Part shown: in pieces, positions 39,365-49,533 of the stretch
How positions within the stretch are numbered: position 1 is the first letter of the stretch
Layout: every line of letters starts with the position of its first letter
NCBI RefSeq assembly: GCF_016863395.1
Contig: NZ_BOOU01000046.1
Span: forward strand, 62,001 to 126,000
DNA length: 64,000 nt
Origin: Sphaerisporangium rufum
GTDB lineage: Bacteria; Actinomycetota; Actinomycetes; Streptosporangiales; Streptosporangiaceae
Direction: 5' to 3'
Notes under the pieces: model-generated
Databases searched by the model: none
Seen by the model: the letters and a program-made list of their open reading frames with translations, nothing else
Told to the model about the DNA's origin: nothing
Made by a program: the position numbers and the translations under genes

Positions 39365-40147
39365 GTGCGGCGGCGGAGATCACGGGCGATCGTGGCCGGG
39401 ATGACGGTGATCGCATTGCTGGCCGGGTGCGGCCCGCTGGACGCCGGGGGCGTGGACGCCGGCGGTGACCGCGGGTCGGGCTCGGGCAGCGGCGGCGGGG
39501 ACGGCGGCGGTAAGGGAACCGGGGTCAGCCCGCTGGACAACCCCAAGGGCACCGAGCGGGGCCTGGGCGCGGTCCGGTCGGACAAGGACCGGGCGGCGGC
39601 CGTCAAGCTGATCGGCAAGGTGGCCACCAAGGGCCGTGGCGCCAAGACCGGCTACGACCGGGACGAGTTCGGTTACGCCTGGGCGGACAACACCGACGAC
39701 GTGCCCATGGCGCGCAACGGCTGTGACACTCGCAACGACGTGCTGGCCCGGGACGGCGAGGACCTCAAGTACCGCTCGGGGTCGAAGTGCGTGCTGGTCT
39801 CGATGACCCTGCACGACCCCTACACCGGCAAGACCATCGAGTGGAGCAAGTCGGACGCGGCGGAGGTGCAGATCGACCACGTCATGCCGCTGTCCTACGA
39901 CTGGCAGATGGGCGCCTCGCGGTGGACCAAGAGCGAGCGGATGCGGATCGCGAACGACCCGCTGAACCTCCTGCCGGTGGACGGCTCGGCCAACTCCTCC
40001 AAGGGCGACTCCGGCCCGGCGACCTGGCTGCCGCCGGCCCGGGGGATCCGCTGCGCCTACGCGGTGCGCTTCGCGCAGGTCGCCCTCAAGTACGACCTGC
40101 CGGTGACCGCCCCGGACAAGGAGGCCATGCTGGCCCAGTGCGCCTGA
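39365..40147 (+). CDS. Exported HNH-family nuclease-like lipoprotein (DUF1524)
   Basis: 260-aa lipoprotein. The signal VRRRRSRAIVAGMTVIALLAGC has a perfect lipobox (LAGC). A Gly/Asp/Ser linker of about 30 residues follows, then an HNH-type domain: GYDRDEFGYAWADN, NGCDTRNDVLARDGEDL, VQIDHVMPLSYDWQMGASRW and RIANDPLNLLPVDGSANSSK, where DHV and the Asn/Asp set form the metal site. Such actinobacterial proteins are thought to be extracellular nucleases. GTG 39365 is chosen because it starts the signal peptide and follows GGGGGTGG. The 120 bases upstream are unusually AT-rich for this genome. Confidence 0.85.
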   Translation: MRRRRSRAIVAGMTVIALLAGCGPLDAGGVDAGGDRGSGSGSGGGDGGGKGTGVSPLDNPKGTERGLGAVRSDKDRAAAVKLIGKVATKGRGAKTGYDRDEFGYAWADNTDDVPMARNGCDTRNDVLARDGEDLKYRSGSKCVLVSMTLHDPYTGKTIEWSKSDAAEVQIDHVMPLSYDWQMGASRWTKSERMRIANDPLNLLPVDGSANSSKGDSGPATWLPPARGIRCAYAVRFAQVALKYDLPVTAPDKEAMLAQCA

Positions 40148-40240
40148 GCGCCGGCCGTCCACCGGCGGCGTCGCCCCGCCCGATCCCTGGATTGCTCTAC
40201 TATCTGCCTTCGGTAAAGACCACACCAGGGAACGGGCGGG

Positions 40241-41188
40241 ATGGGCATGCCTAAGTCGAATGACGGCCAGGGACGGGGGACGGGGCGCAGGCTGCTGCTG
40301 CGCGGCGTGCTGCTCACCGTCATCGCCATCGTGGTGCTCGGGTTCGTCGCGAGCGGCTGCAGCAAGGTCAGCACCGCGCCGGACGAGGTGCGGCTGCACT
40401 ACGCGGGCGGCGCGTTCGAGGCGATCAAGTTCGAGAAGTGCATCAACCCGTCCAGCGGGGCGACCTATCTCGGGCCGGGCGACTCCTCCTACTCCTATCC
40501 CTTCGGGCAGCGCACCTTCGACTTCTCCGGCTCCGACGACGCCGAGTCCGGTCCGATCAGCATCGTGTCCAAGGACAACGTGCAGCTCAAGGTGGCCGGT
40601 TCGGCGACGTTCACCCTGAACACCTCCTGCGAGACGCTGCGCCGGTTCCACGAGCGGATCGGGCTGAAGTACGTCGCCTACTTCGACGGGAGCGAGTCCT
40701 CCTCCGGCTGGCGGCGCATGCTGAACTTCTACTTCAAGCAGCCGCTCGACCGGGCCATGGACGCGGCCTCCCAGGAGTTCGAGTGGAAGAAGCTGTTCAA
40801 CGACCCCAACGCCAAGCAGCAGTGGGAGCAGCGGGTCGGCGTGCTGGCGCGGCAGTTCATCAAGGAGACCGCCGGCGCCGACTACTTCTGCCAGCCCAAC
40901 TACGGCGGCTCCGGCGAGTGCGGCGACGTGGTGCTCACCATCCAGAAGCCCGAGCCGCCGCAGAGCCTGATCGACGCGCTGGCCGCCGAGCAGGCCGCCA
41001 AGCAGCAGAACCTGGCGCAGGCGCAGATCAACACCAAGGTGAAGACCGAACTGGAGTCGATCCGGGACCTGGTGAAGGTGCTCGGCCCGCAGGGCGCGAT
41101 CCTGTGGAAGGCGGTGCAGGACGGCCGGATCGACGTGGTGCCGGTGCCGGCCGACGGTTCGGTGAACATCACCCCGCGGGCCCGCTGA
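40241..41188 (+). CDS. SPFH/Band-7 domain protein with a lipoprotein-like N-terminus
   Basis: 315-aa protein. A basic N-terminus and one hydrophobic segment (LLLRGVLLTVIAIVVLGFVA) lead to SGC, which may be a lipobox (Ala at -3 is not ideal) or a plain anchor. An SPFH-type beta/alpha domain follows (DEVRLHYAGGAFEAIKFEKC, SIVSKDNVQLKVAGSATF), then the helical stretch rich in Ala, Gln and Glu (LAAEQAAKQQNLAQAQINTK) typical of oligomer-forming flotillin-like proteins. Start is ATG 40241, or ATG 40247. The gene follows the exported HNH protein by 93 bases. Confidence 0.8.
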   Translation: MGMPKSNDGQGRGTGRRLLLRGVLLTVIAIVVLGFVASGCSKVSTAPDEVRLHYAGGAFEAIKFEKCINPSSGATYLGPGDSSYSYPFGQRTFDFSGSDDAESGPISIVSKDNVQLKVAGSATFTLNTSCETLRRFHERIGLKYVAYFDGSESSSGWRRMLNFYFKQPLDRAMDAASQEFEWKKLFNDPNAKQQWEQRVGVLARQFIKETAGADYFCQPNYGGSGECGDVVLTIQKPEPPQSLIDALAAEQAAKQQNLAQAQINTKVKTELESIRDLVKVLGPQGAILWKAVQDGRIDVVPVPADGSVNITPRAR

Positions 41189-41307
41189 TCCGGGTGGCCG
41201 GGCCGGGCCAACGGAAATTGTTGGCAATGTGCGGAGATAGTGCAATGCGGGTGAGCTTTGAGGGGAAATATGTTATATAGGCGATTTGTCGGGGTTGGGG
41301 GGCGGCG

Positions 41308-42081
41308 ATGGCGGAGCGTGCGCATTATCCGGACGGCGCCCCCTGCTGGCCCGAGCTGACCACCAACGACCTGGCCGGCGCCACCCGGTTCTACCAGCGC
41401 GTCTTCGACTGGTCGTGCGAGGATCTCGGCCGCCACCTGTGGCACTACACCTTGTGCCGGATCGGCGAGGCGCCGGTCGCCGCGCTGACCCCGCCGGCGG
41501 TCGGCATGGAAGGGGTGGCGCCGGCCTGGACCACCTACCTGGCCACCTCCGACATCGAGGCCTCGGTCGTCCGGGTCGAGGCCAACGGCGGCAAGCTGGT
41601 CGTGCTGCCCACCGCCCTGCCGGGTTACGCGCGGTTCGCGCTGGCCGCCGACCCGGACGGGGCGCCGTTCGGGTTGTGGCAGGCGGCCGGCCATGCCGGC
41701 GCCGCGCTGGTGGGCGAGCCGGGTGCGATGTGCTGGGCGGAGGTGCACTCCCGTAACCCGATGGCCGCCGACGGCTTCTACGAGGCGCTGTTCGGCTACG
41801 AGCGCGAGCAGCAGGGCGACGGGGTCGACTTCGACTACGTGCTGATGAAGATCAGGGGTACGGCGGTCTGCGGGCGGCTGCGCATGCCCTACGAGGCGGC
41901 CGGCGAGGTGCCGCACTGGCTGGTGCACTTCACCGTGGCCGACTGCGAGGAGACCACCGCCCGGGTGGTGCGGGCCGGCGGCGAGGTCCTGATCAGCCCG
42001 TTCGAGATGCGCGAGACGCTGGTGGCCTACGCGGCCGACCCGTCCGGCGCCCGGTTCGCCGTCTGCCAGGGCGGCGGCTGA
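41308..42081 (+). CDS. Two-domain VOC (glyoxalase-like) protein
   Basis: 257-aa cytoplasmic protein with two VOC modules (about 10-120 and 130-255). Start PCWPELTTNDLAGATRFYQR and second module MCWAEVHSRNPMAADGFYEA, then LFGYE, show the internal duplication. The usual metal His positions are not clearly conserved (Trp/Glu instead), as in the antibiotic-binding or 27-kDa-antigen-like members. The substrate is unknown. An AT-rich patch (41200-41290, with TTATATAG) likely holds its promoter. Confidence 0.82.
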   Translation: MAERAHYPDGAPCWPELTTNDLAGATRFYQRVFDWSCEDLGRHLWHYTLCRIGEAPVAALTPPAVGMEGVAPAWTTYLATSDIEASVVRVEANGGKLVVLPTALPGYARFALAADPDGAPFGLWQAAGHAGAALVGEPGAMCWAEVHSRNPMAADGFYEALFGYEREQQGDGVDFDYVLMKIRGTAVCGRLRMPYEAAGEVPHWLVHFTVADCEETTARVVRAGGEVLISPFEMRETLVAYAADPSGARFAVCQGGG

Positions 42082-42089
42082 CGGCGCCG

Positions 42090-42115
42090 CGGCCGGCCCG
42101 CCCGGCGGCCGGCCG
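42090..42115. terminator. Stem-loop between the VOC and iclR genes
   Basis: CGGCCGGCC and GGCCGGCCG form a 9-bp stem with an 8-base loop between two convergent genes. Confidence 0.45.
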
Positions 42116-42117
42116 GG

Positions 42118-42882
42118 TCAGGGCACCGGCGCGGGCCGGCCGGGGCGCAACGCCGGCCCCACCTCCGCGCCGAAGTCGTCGGCCACCGCGAGCATGCCCA
42201 GGGCCAGCTCCGCGCGGTCCAGCGCGTCGATCCGCCCGGCCGGCCCGGAGACCGACATGGCGGCGACCACCCGGTCCCCGTCGCGGACCGGGACGGCCAG
42301 GCAGTGCACGCCCGGTTCCTCCTCGCCGAGGTCGGCCGCGTACCCGCGGGCGCGCACCAGGTCCAGTTCGGCCAGCATCTCCGGGGCCGAGACCACCGTG
42401 TGCGGGGTGCGGCGCGGCAGGCCGGTGCGCGCCAGCACCTCGGCCGCGTCCGGGCGCGCGGCCAGCAGCACCTTGCCCACCGCGGTGCTGTGCGGCAGCA
42501 CCCGCCGGCCCACCTCGGCGAACATCCGCAGCCGGCGGGAGGACGCCGCCTGGGCGATGTAGACCACGAAGTTGCCCTCCATCACCGCCAGGTTCGCCGT
42601 CTCGCCGGACAGCGCCACCAGCTTCTCGAGGTAGGGCCGGGCCCAGGTGCCGACCAGCCGCTCGGCGGCACCGCCCAGCCGGACCAGCGTGCTGCCGAGT
42701 GCGTAGCGGCGGTCGGACTCCTGCCGGACGTACCCGCGGTCGAGCAGCGCCCGCAGCAGCCGGTGGATGGTGCCGTACGGCAGCCCGGTGCGGGCCGCGA
42801 TCTGCGACAGGCTCGCCGCCCCGCCGTGCTCGGCCAGCGCCTCCAGCACGTCCAGTGCCCGGTCGACGCTCTGGACGCTCAT
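42118..42882 (-). CDS. IclR-family regulator of the glycolate/glyoxylate operon
   Basis: 254-aa regulator. The N-terminal winged helix (MSVQSVDRALDVLEALAEHG, LSQIAARTGLPYGTIHRLLR) is followed by the IclR effector domain (VGKVLLAARPDAAEVLARTG, YAADLGEEEPGVHCLAVPVR). Family members sense small acids such as glyoxylate or pyruvate. A strong GGAGGAGGAG site precedes the ATG, which overlaps the glcF stop (ATGA), so it is the last gene of aceB-glcD-glcE-glcF-iclR. Its likely operators are the TTCC-N7-GGAA boxes upstream of aceB, and perhaps those at 584-634. Confidence 0.88.
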   Translation of the reverse strand: MSVQSVDRALDVLEALAEHGGAASLSQIAARTGLPYGTIHRLLRALLDRGYVRQESDRRYALGSTLVRLGGAAERLVGTWARPYLEKLVALSGETANLAVMEGNFVVYIAQAASSRRLRMFAEVGRRVLPHSTAVGKVLLAARPDAAEVLARTGLPRRTPHTVVSAPEMLAELDLVRARGYAADLGEEEPGVHCLAVPVRDGDRVVAAMSVSGPAGRIDALDRAELALGMLAVADDFGAEVGPALRPGRPAPVP

Positions 42883-44165
42883 GATCGTCTCTCCTCCTCC
42901 GCGGCGCCCGGCCCCGGCCTCCCGAGCGCGGCGGGGGACAGGCCGCGCAGCGAGGCGTCGAGCACCTCGGCGGTGTGGGCGACGCGGATGTCCCGGCCGC
43001 CCCGGCGCACCGCCGAGGCTATCTGCATCGTGCAGCCCGGGTTGGCCGAGACGAGCAGATCGGCGCCGGCCGACAGCACGTTCGCCGCCTTGCGGTCGCC
43101 GAGCTCGCGCGCCGCGGCCGGCTGGAACAGGTTGTAGGTGCCGGCCGAGCCGCAGCACATGGCCGCGTCCGGCACCTCGCGCAACCGCAGCCCCGGGATG
43201 GCCGCCAGCGACTCCCGCGGCTGGGCGCGCACCCCCTGGGCGTGGGCCAGATGGCAGGCGTCGTGGTAGGCGACGGTGATCGGCAGCGGGTGACGCTCGG
43301 CCACCGGGCCCAGCTCGGCCAGGTACTCGGCCAGGTCGGCGAAGCGCAGCCGCCGGGCCCGGGCCGACCACTCGGGGTCGGCGGCCAGCAGCTCGGCGTA
43401 CTCCTTGGCGGTCGCCCCGCAGCCGGCCGCGTTCACCACGACGGTGTCCACCCCGGCCCGCTCGAACGCGGCGATCGTCCGGCGGGCGAACCGGGCCGCC
43501 TCCGCCGTCCGGCCGCCGTGCGCCGACAGCGCGCCGCAGCAGCCCTGGCCGGCCGGCACCACCACCTCGCACCCCTCCATGGCCAGCACCCGTACGGTGG
43601 CCGCGTTGACCGCGGGGAAGAACTCGCGCTGCACGCAGCCGGTCAGCACCCCGACCACCGCCCGGCGCTCACCGCGCGCCGGCACCCGGGCGGGCAGCCG
43701 GATCGGCCGGGGGAGCGGCGGCGCCAGCTCGGCGAGCGCGCCGAGCCGCGGCGGCAGGCGGTCCAGCAGCGGCCGCAGCCACGGGCGGGCGGCGGTGGCC
43801 GCGCGCAGCGGCAGCCGCAGCGCGCGCAGCCGCCGGGGGTACGGGAACAGGCCGAAGACCAGCGCACGGAACGCCCGCTCGGCCGCCGGGCGCCGGTGCG
43901 CCCGCTCCACCTCCGCCCGCGCCGACTCGATGAGCCGGTCGTAGCGCACCCCGGACGGGCAGGCCGGCACGCAGGCCAGGCAGCCGAGGCAGGCGTCGAA
44001 GTGGCCCGCCATCTCCGGCGTCAGCGGAGTGCCCTCGACATGCTGCTTCATCAGATGGATGCGCCCGCGCGGCGAGTCCATCTCCTCGGCCCACAGCGCG
44101 TAGGTGGGGCAGGCCGGCAGGCAGAAGCCGCAGTGCACGCAGTCGTCGATCAGCTCGGGGTCCAT
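42879..44165 (-). CDS. glcF: Glycolate oxidase iron-sulfur subunit GlcF
   Basis: 428-aa subunit passing electrons from GlcD/GlcE to the respiratory chain. Two 4Fe-4S ferredoxin motifs are CVHCGFCLPACP (Cys9, 12, 15, 19) and CLGCLACVPACP (Cys59, 62, 65, 69). Two CCG domains follow (GQGCCGALSAHGG and DAAMCCGSAGTYN), as in heterodisulfide reductase-like proteins. Its start lies inside the end of glcE (16-base overlap) and its stop overlaps the iclR start. Confidence 0.92.
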   Translation of the reverse strand: MDPELIDDCVHCGFCLPACPTYALWAEEMDSPRGRIHLMKQHVEGTPLTPEMAGHFDACLGCLACVPACPSGVRYDRLIESARAEVERAHRRPAAERAFRALVFGLFPYPRRLRALRLPLRAATAARPWLRPLLDRLPPRLGALAELAPPLPRPIRLPARVPARGERRAVVGVLTGCVQREFFPAVNAATVRVLAMEGCEVVVPAGQGCCGALSAHGGRTAEAARFARRTIAAFERAGVDTVVVNAAGCGATAKEYAELLAADPEWSARARRLRFADLAEYLAELGPVAERHPLPITVAYHDACHLAHAQGVRAQPRESLAAIPGLRLREVPDAAMCCGSAGTYNLFQPAAARELGDRKAANVLSAGADLLVSANPGCTMQIASAVRRGGRDIRVAHTAEVLDASLRGLSPAALGRPGPGAAEEERRS

Positions 44166-45415
44166 GGTCCTCCCGTCGTGCCACCGGCCGCCGGGAGCAG
44201 CCGGCCCGGCGCCATCCGCCCCTCGGGGTCGAAACGGTCCTTGACCCGCCGCATCAGCGCCGCGGCGCCGACCGGCCCGAGCATGTCCAGGCCGGCCGCC
44301 GCCGCCGGGGGCGCGGCCACCACCGGCAGCCGGCCGCCGAGCGGTGCCACCGCGGCCCTGGCCGCGGCGACGAACGCCGCGGCGGCCGCGGGCGGGACGT
44401 CCCCGGGCAGCGCCAGGTACAGCACCGCGACGCACGCCGACCCGCGGACGGCGACCGGCAGGTCCCCGGCCGCGGCCCCTATCGCCGCCAGCGCCGGCCG
44501 GACGGCGGCGGGCGGGACGCGCAGCTCCAGCAGGTGGCCGCCGTCCGGCGGCCGGCCCCACCAGGCCGGGGCCCGCGTCCCGATCGCCGCGCGCGGCCCG
44601 AGCGCCCGGCGCAGGACCTCGGCGCGCTCGGCGGCGGCGACCCCCTCCACCAGCACCGCCAGCGTCGCCGGGCCGCTGAGATCCGGCAGCTCCAGCTCGA
44701 CGGCGCTCGGCTCGGCGGGGGAGGCGGCGACGGCGGCCAGGCCGGGGAGCGCGGCCGGGTCCGGGACGGTCACCGTGACGAACGCCCGCCCGGCGGGCAG
44801 CGGGTGCAGCCGGAACGTCGCCTCGGCGATCACGCCGAGCGTGCCGTGCGACCCGGTGAACAGCTTGCCCAGGTCGTAGCCGGCGACGTTCTTGACGACC
44901 TTGCCGCCGGACCGGGCCACCGTGCCGTCGGCGAGCACCACCGTGACGCCGATCAGCAGGTCGCGGGCGGTGCCGTAGCGCAGGCGGCGCGGGCCGGCGA
45001 GCCCGCCGGCCAGCGTCCCGCCGACGGTCGCCCCCGGCACCGGTACGTCCAGGGCCAGCTCCTGCCCGGCGCCGGCCAGCGTCGCGGCGAGGGCCGCCAT
45101 CGGGACGCCGGCCTGCGTCCGGGCCACCAGGTCGCCGGCGGCGTGCTCCAGCACCCGGTCCAGCCGGCCGGTGTCCAGCAGCAGGTCGCAGCGCTCCGGC
45201 GGCGGCCCCCAGTGCAGGGTGGCGCGGCCCCCGGCGGGCAGCACGGCCAGGTCGCGCGCGGCGGCGGCCCGCAGCACGGCGGCCACCTCGGTGGTGGAGC
45301 CGGGCAGCGCCACCCATCGCGGGACGACTCCGGCGACGGCGTCGGCGGGCCCGCCGGCCCGCACGGGCACCCCGTCCACCGTGAACTCCCCCTCGCGTGA
45401 GGCGGGCGCGGCCAT
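44150..45415 (-). CDS. glcE: Glycolate oxidase FAD-binding subunit GlcE
   Basis: 421-aa FAD-linked oxidase of the vanillyl-alcohol oxidase fold, partner of GlcD. The PP-loop region reads DLAVLPAGGRATLHWGPPPE; GATVGGTLAGGLAGPRRLRYG and GKVVKNVAGYDLGKLFTGSH (with GTLGVI after it) are the FAD-domain blocks. The C-terminal part (about 230-400) is less conserved and Ala-rich. The ATG overlaps the glcD stop (ATGA) and the 3' end overlaps glcF. Confidence 0.88.
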   Translation of the reverse strand: MAAPASREGEFTVDGVPVRAGGPADAVAGVVPRWVALPGSTTEVAAVLRAAAARDLAVLPAGGRATLHWGPPPERCDLLLDTGRLDRVLEHAAGDLVARTQAGVPMAALAATLAGAGQELALDVPVPGATVGGTLAGGLAGPRRLRYGTARDLLIGVTVVLADGTVARSGGKVVKNVAGYDLGKLFTGSHGTLGVIAEATFRLHPLPAGRAFVTVTVPDPAALPGLAAVAASPAEPSAVELELPDLSGPATLAVLVEGVAAAERAEVLRRALGPRAAIGTRAPAWWGRPPDGGHLLELRVPPAAVRPALAAIGAAAGDLPVAVRGSACVAVLYLALPGDVPPAAAAAFVAAARAAVAPLGGRLPVVAAPPAAAAGLDMLGPVGAAALMRRVKDRFDPEGRMAPGRLLPAAGGTTGGPWTPS

Positions 45416-46859
45416 CAGAACAGCTCCGCCTCGCCCGAGGCCACCAGCGGGTGCGGCGCCCGGCGCACGCCGGGGACCTCGCCGCACAGCCGGGGGGTGG
45501 GGAAGATCTTGCCGGGATTGGCCAGGCCGGCCGGGTCGAACGCGCAGCGCAGCAGCTGCATGGTGTCCAGGTCGGCCGCGCCGAACATCTTCGGCATGTG
45601 CCGCGCCTTGTCGACGCCGACCCCGTGCTCCCCGGTGATGGACCCGCCATGCGCCAGGCACAGGTCGAGGATCTCCGCCGACACCGCCTCGGCGCGCGCG
45701 CCCGCGCCCGGTTCGCCGTCGTCGAACAGCACCAGCGGGTGCAGGTTGCCGTCGCCGGCGTGGAAGACGTTGGCCACCCGGACGCCGTACCGCGCCGACA
45801 GCGCCTCGATGCCGGCCAGCACCTCCGGCAGCGCGGTGCGCGGCACCACGCCGTCCTGGACGAGGTAGGCGGGGCTGATCCGCCCGACCGCGGCGAAGGC
45901 CGCCCGGCGGCCGCGCCAGATCGCCGCCCGCAGCGCCGGATCCTCGGCGACCCGCAGCTCGAAGGCGTCGCTCTCCCGGCACAGCGCGACCACCCGCTCG
46001 TGTTCGGCGACCACCTGGGCGGCCGGGCCGTCCAGCTCAACGATGAGCACCGCGCCCGCGCCGGCCGGGTAGCCGCAGCGCACCGCCGCCTCGGCCGCCT
46101 CGATCGCCAGGGCGTCCATCATCTCGATCGCCGCCGGGACGATGCCGGCGGCGATGACCGCCGACACCGCCCGCCCGCCGGACTCGACGTCGGGGAAGGC
46201 GGCCAGCAGCGTGGTCACCGCCTCCGGTTCCGGGGTCAGCCGCACGATGATCTTCGTGGCGATGCCGAGGGTGCCCTCCGAGCCGATGAAGGCGCCGAGC
46301 AGGTCGTAGCCGGGGTCCATCGTGTCCAGCCAGACGATCTCCCCCTCGGGGGTCACCAGCTCGACCGCCAGGACGTGGTTGACCGTGAAGCCGTACTTCA
46401 GGCAGTGCGCGCCGCCGGAGTTCTCCGCGACGTTGCCGCCGATGGTGCAGACCTGCCGGCTGGAGGGGTCGGGAGCGTAGTAGAGGCCGTACGGCGCGGC
46501 GGCCTCGGTGATCGCCAGGTTGGTCACCCCCGGCTCCACCACCGCCCGGCGGTTCTCCGGCTCCACCGACAGGACGCGGCGCAGCCGCGAGGTCACCACC
46601 AGCACCCCGTCCGCCCGGGGCAGCGCCCCGCCGGACAGGCCGGTGCCGGCGCCGCGGGCGACGAACGGGACGCCGGCCCGGTGGCAGGCCCGGACCACCG
46701 CGGCGACCTGCTCGGCGGTCTCCGGCAGCACCACGACCGCCGGGGTGGCCCGGTGGTAGGTCAGGCCGTCGCACTCGTAGGTGCGCAGCCGCACCGGGTC
46801 GGTGATCAGCCCGTCCGGCCCGGTGATCGCGGCCAGCCGGTCGGCGAGCCCGGCCGCGA

Positions 46860-46863
<4 letters not shown>
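45415..46863 (-). CDS. glcD: Glycolate oxidase catalytic subunit GlcD (FAD-linked)
   Basis: 482-aa flavoprotein oxidising glycolate (or D-lactate-like 2-hydroxy acids) to glyoxylate. FAD-domain blocks: [39 protein letters not shown] and [16 protein letters not shown]. The C-terminal cap has [16 protein letters not shown] and [20 protein letters not shown] with the active-site His residues. The GTG start overlaps the aceB stop (GTGA). Glycolate as substrate is inferred from the glcDEF-aceB arrangement; D-lactate is the main alternative. Confidence 0.9.
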
Positions 46864-48449
<1,586 letters not shown>

Positions 48450-48479
48450 GGCCGTCCTCTCCACGAATTCACCAAGAGC

Positions 48480-48516
48480 TTTCCACGATACGGAAAAGTC
48501 CTTCTGGATTATGGAA
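48480..48516 (-). promoter_or_regulatory. Tandem IclR-type operators upstream of aceB
   Basis: TTTCC-acgatac-GGAAA (48480-48496) is a perfect 5-base inverted repeat. TTCTGGATTATGGAA (48502-48516) is a second TTCC-N7-GGAA-like site with one mismatch. The site centres are 21 bases apart, two helical turns. They lie 31-67 bases before the aceB start. Confidence 0.55.
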
Positions 48517-48637
48517 TCGACGCTACTCGACGGCCGGGCCGGCGGTCAACGCCGGGCGCCGTCTGCGGGACGGGTAAGGGACCGGTCGGGGAAGTCCCCG
48601 ATGGGCGGCCGGGCACCGGCGGGACCATCCTTGGACC

Positions 48638-49375
48638 ATGAGCATCTCGACCGCCCGTCCCGCCGCCACCGGCCCGTCCCGCGGCCGCCGGAGCCTGGCC
48701 GCCGCCGGTGCCGTCCTGGGCGCGGCCCTGCTGCTGAGCGGATGCGGCCTGCGGAGCCTGGCCTCGCCGGCCCAGGAGAAGGTCCAGACCTACGACGTGG
48801 GCGGCCGGCTCACCATGCTCAAGGTGGACTCCGGCTCGGGCGCCATCGTCGTGGACCAGACCGGCCGGTCCGGCGTCCGGGTGACCGAGACCGTGCACTG
48901 GACCGATGATCCGCCGCGGACCCGGCACCCGGTCGACGGCGGCACCCTCACGCTCGACTACGACTGCCCGCGCGACGAATGGCGGTGTGGCGTCGACTAC
49001 AAGATCGAGATCCCGCGCGATCTGCGGGTCGACCTGCACACCGGTTCCGGCGACATCACCCTGCGGGCGGTGTCGGGCGAGCTGAAGGCCGTCACCGGCT
49101 CCGGCGAGATCGGCGGGAGCGCGCTCACCGCCCGGCGGGCGTCCGCCGAGACCGGCTCGGGCGACGTGGAACTGCGGTTCGCCACCGCACCCGGGACCGC
49201 CGAGCTGCGCACCGGCTCGGGCAGCGCCATCGTCCGGGTGCCGCAGGACACCTACGACGTCACCGCGCGCACCGGCTCCGGGCAGAAGGTCGTCGAGGTC
49301 GGTACCTCCGCCTCCGCCACCCGGCGGATCGTCGTGCAGACCGGTTCCGGCGACGCCAAGGTGCTGAAGGGCTGA
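48638..49375 (+). CDS. DUF4097-family beta-repeat lipoprotein
   Basis: 245-aa lipoprotein: twin-basic N-terminus, hydrophobic segment LAAAGAVLGAALLLSGC with lipobox LSGC, then a right-handed beta-helix-like domain. Six copies of TGSG(D/E/S/Q) recur about every 20 residues (HTGSGD, VTGSGE, ETGSGD, RTGSGS, RTGSGQ, QTGSGD), marking the turns of the coil. Function is unknown; such proteins are exported adhesin- or polymer-like surface proteins. It is divergent from aceB. Confidence 0.85.
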   Translation: MSISTARPAATGPSRGRRSLAAAGAVLGAALLLSGCGLRSLASPAQEKVQTYDVGGRLTMLKVDSGSGAIVVDQTGRSGVRVTETVHWTDDPPRTRHPVDGGTLTLDYDCPRDEWRCGVDYKIEIPRDLRVDLHTGSGDITLRAVSGELKAVTGSGEIGGSALTARRASAETGSGDVELRFATAPGTAELRTGSGSAIVRVPQDTYDVTARTGSGQKVVEVGTSASATRRIVVQTGSGDAKVLKG

Positions 49376-49390
49376 CTCCCGCGGCGCCGG

Positions 49391-49423
49391 GGTGCCGGCC
49401 CCAAAAGAAGGTGAACCGGCACC
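49391..49423 (+). terminator. Stem-loop after the DUF4097 gene
   Basis: GGTGCCGG and CCGGCACC form a perfect 8-bp stem with a 17-base A-rich loop, 15 bases past the stop. Confidence 0.4.
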
Positions 49424-49533
49424 GCCCCCCGTGGCACCATCGGGAAGAGCGCACGAGATTCACGTGTTGAACCGTGTGTAGAACCACACCCGAGCGCCAA
49501 GGGAGCGCCACCATAGCCACCGAGAAGACGTAC

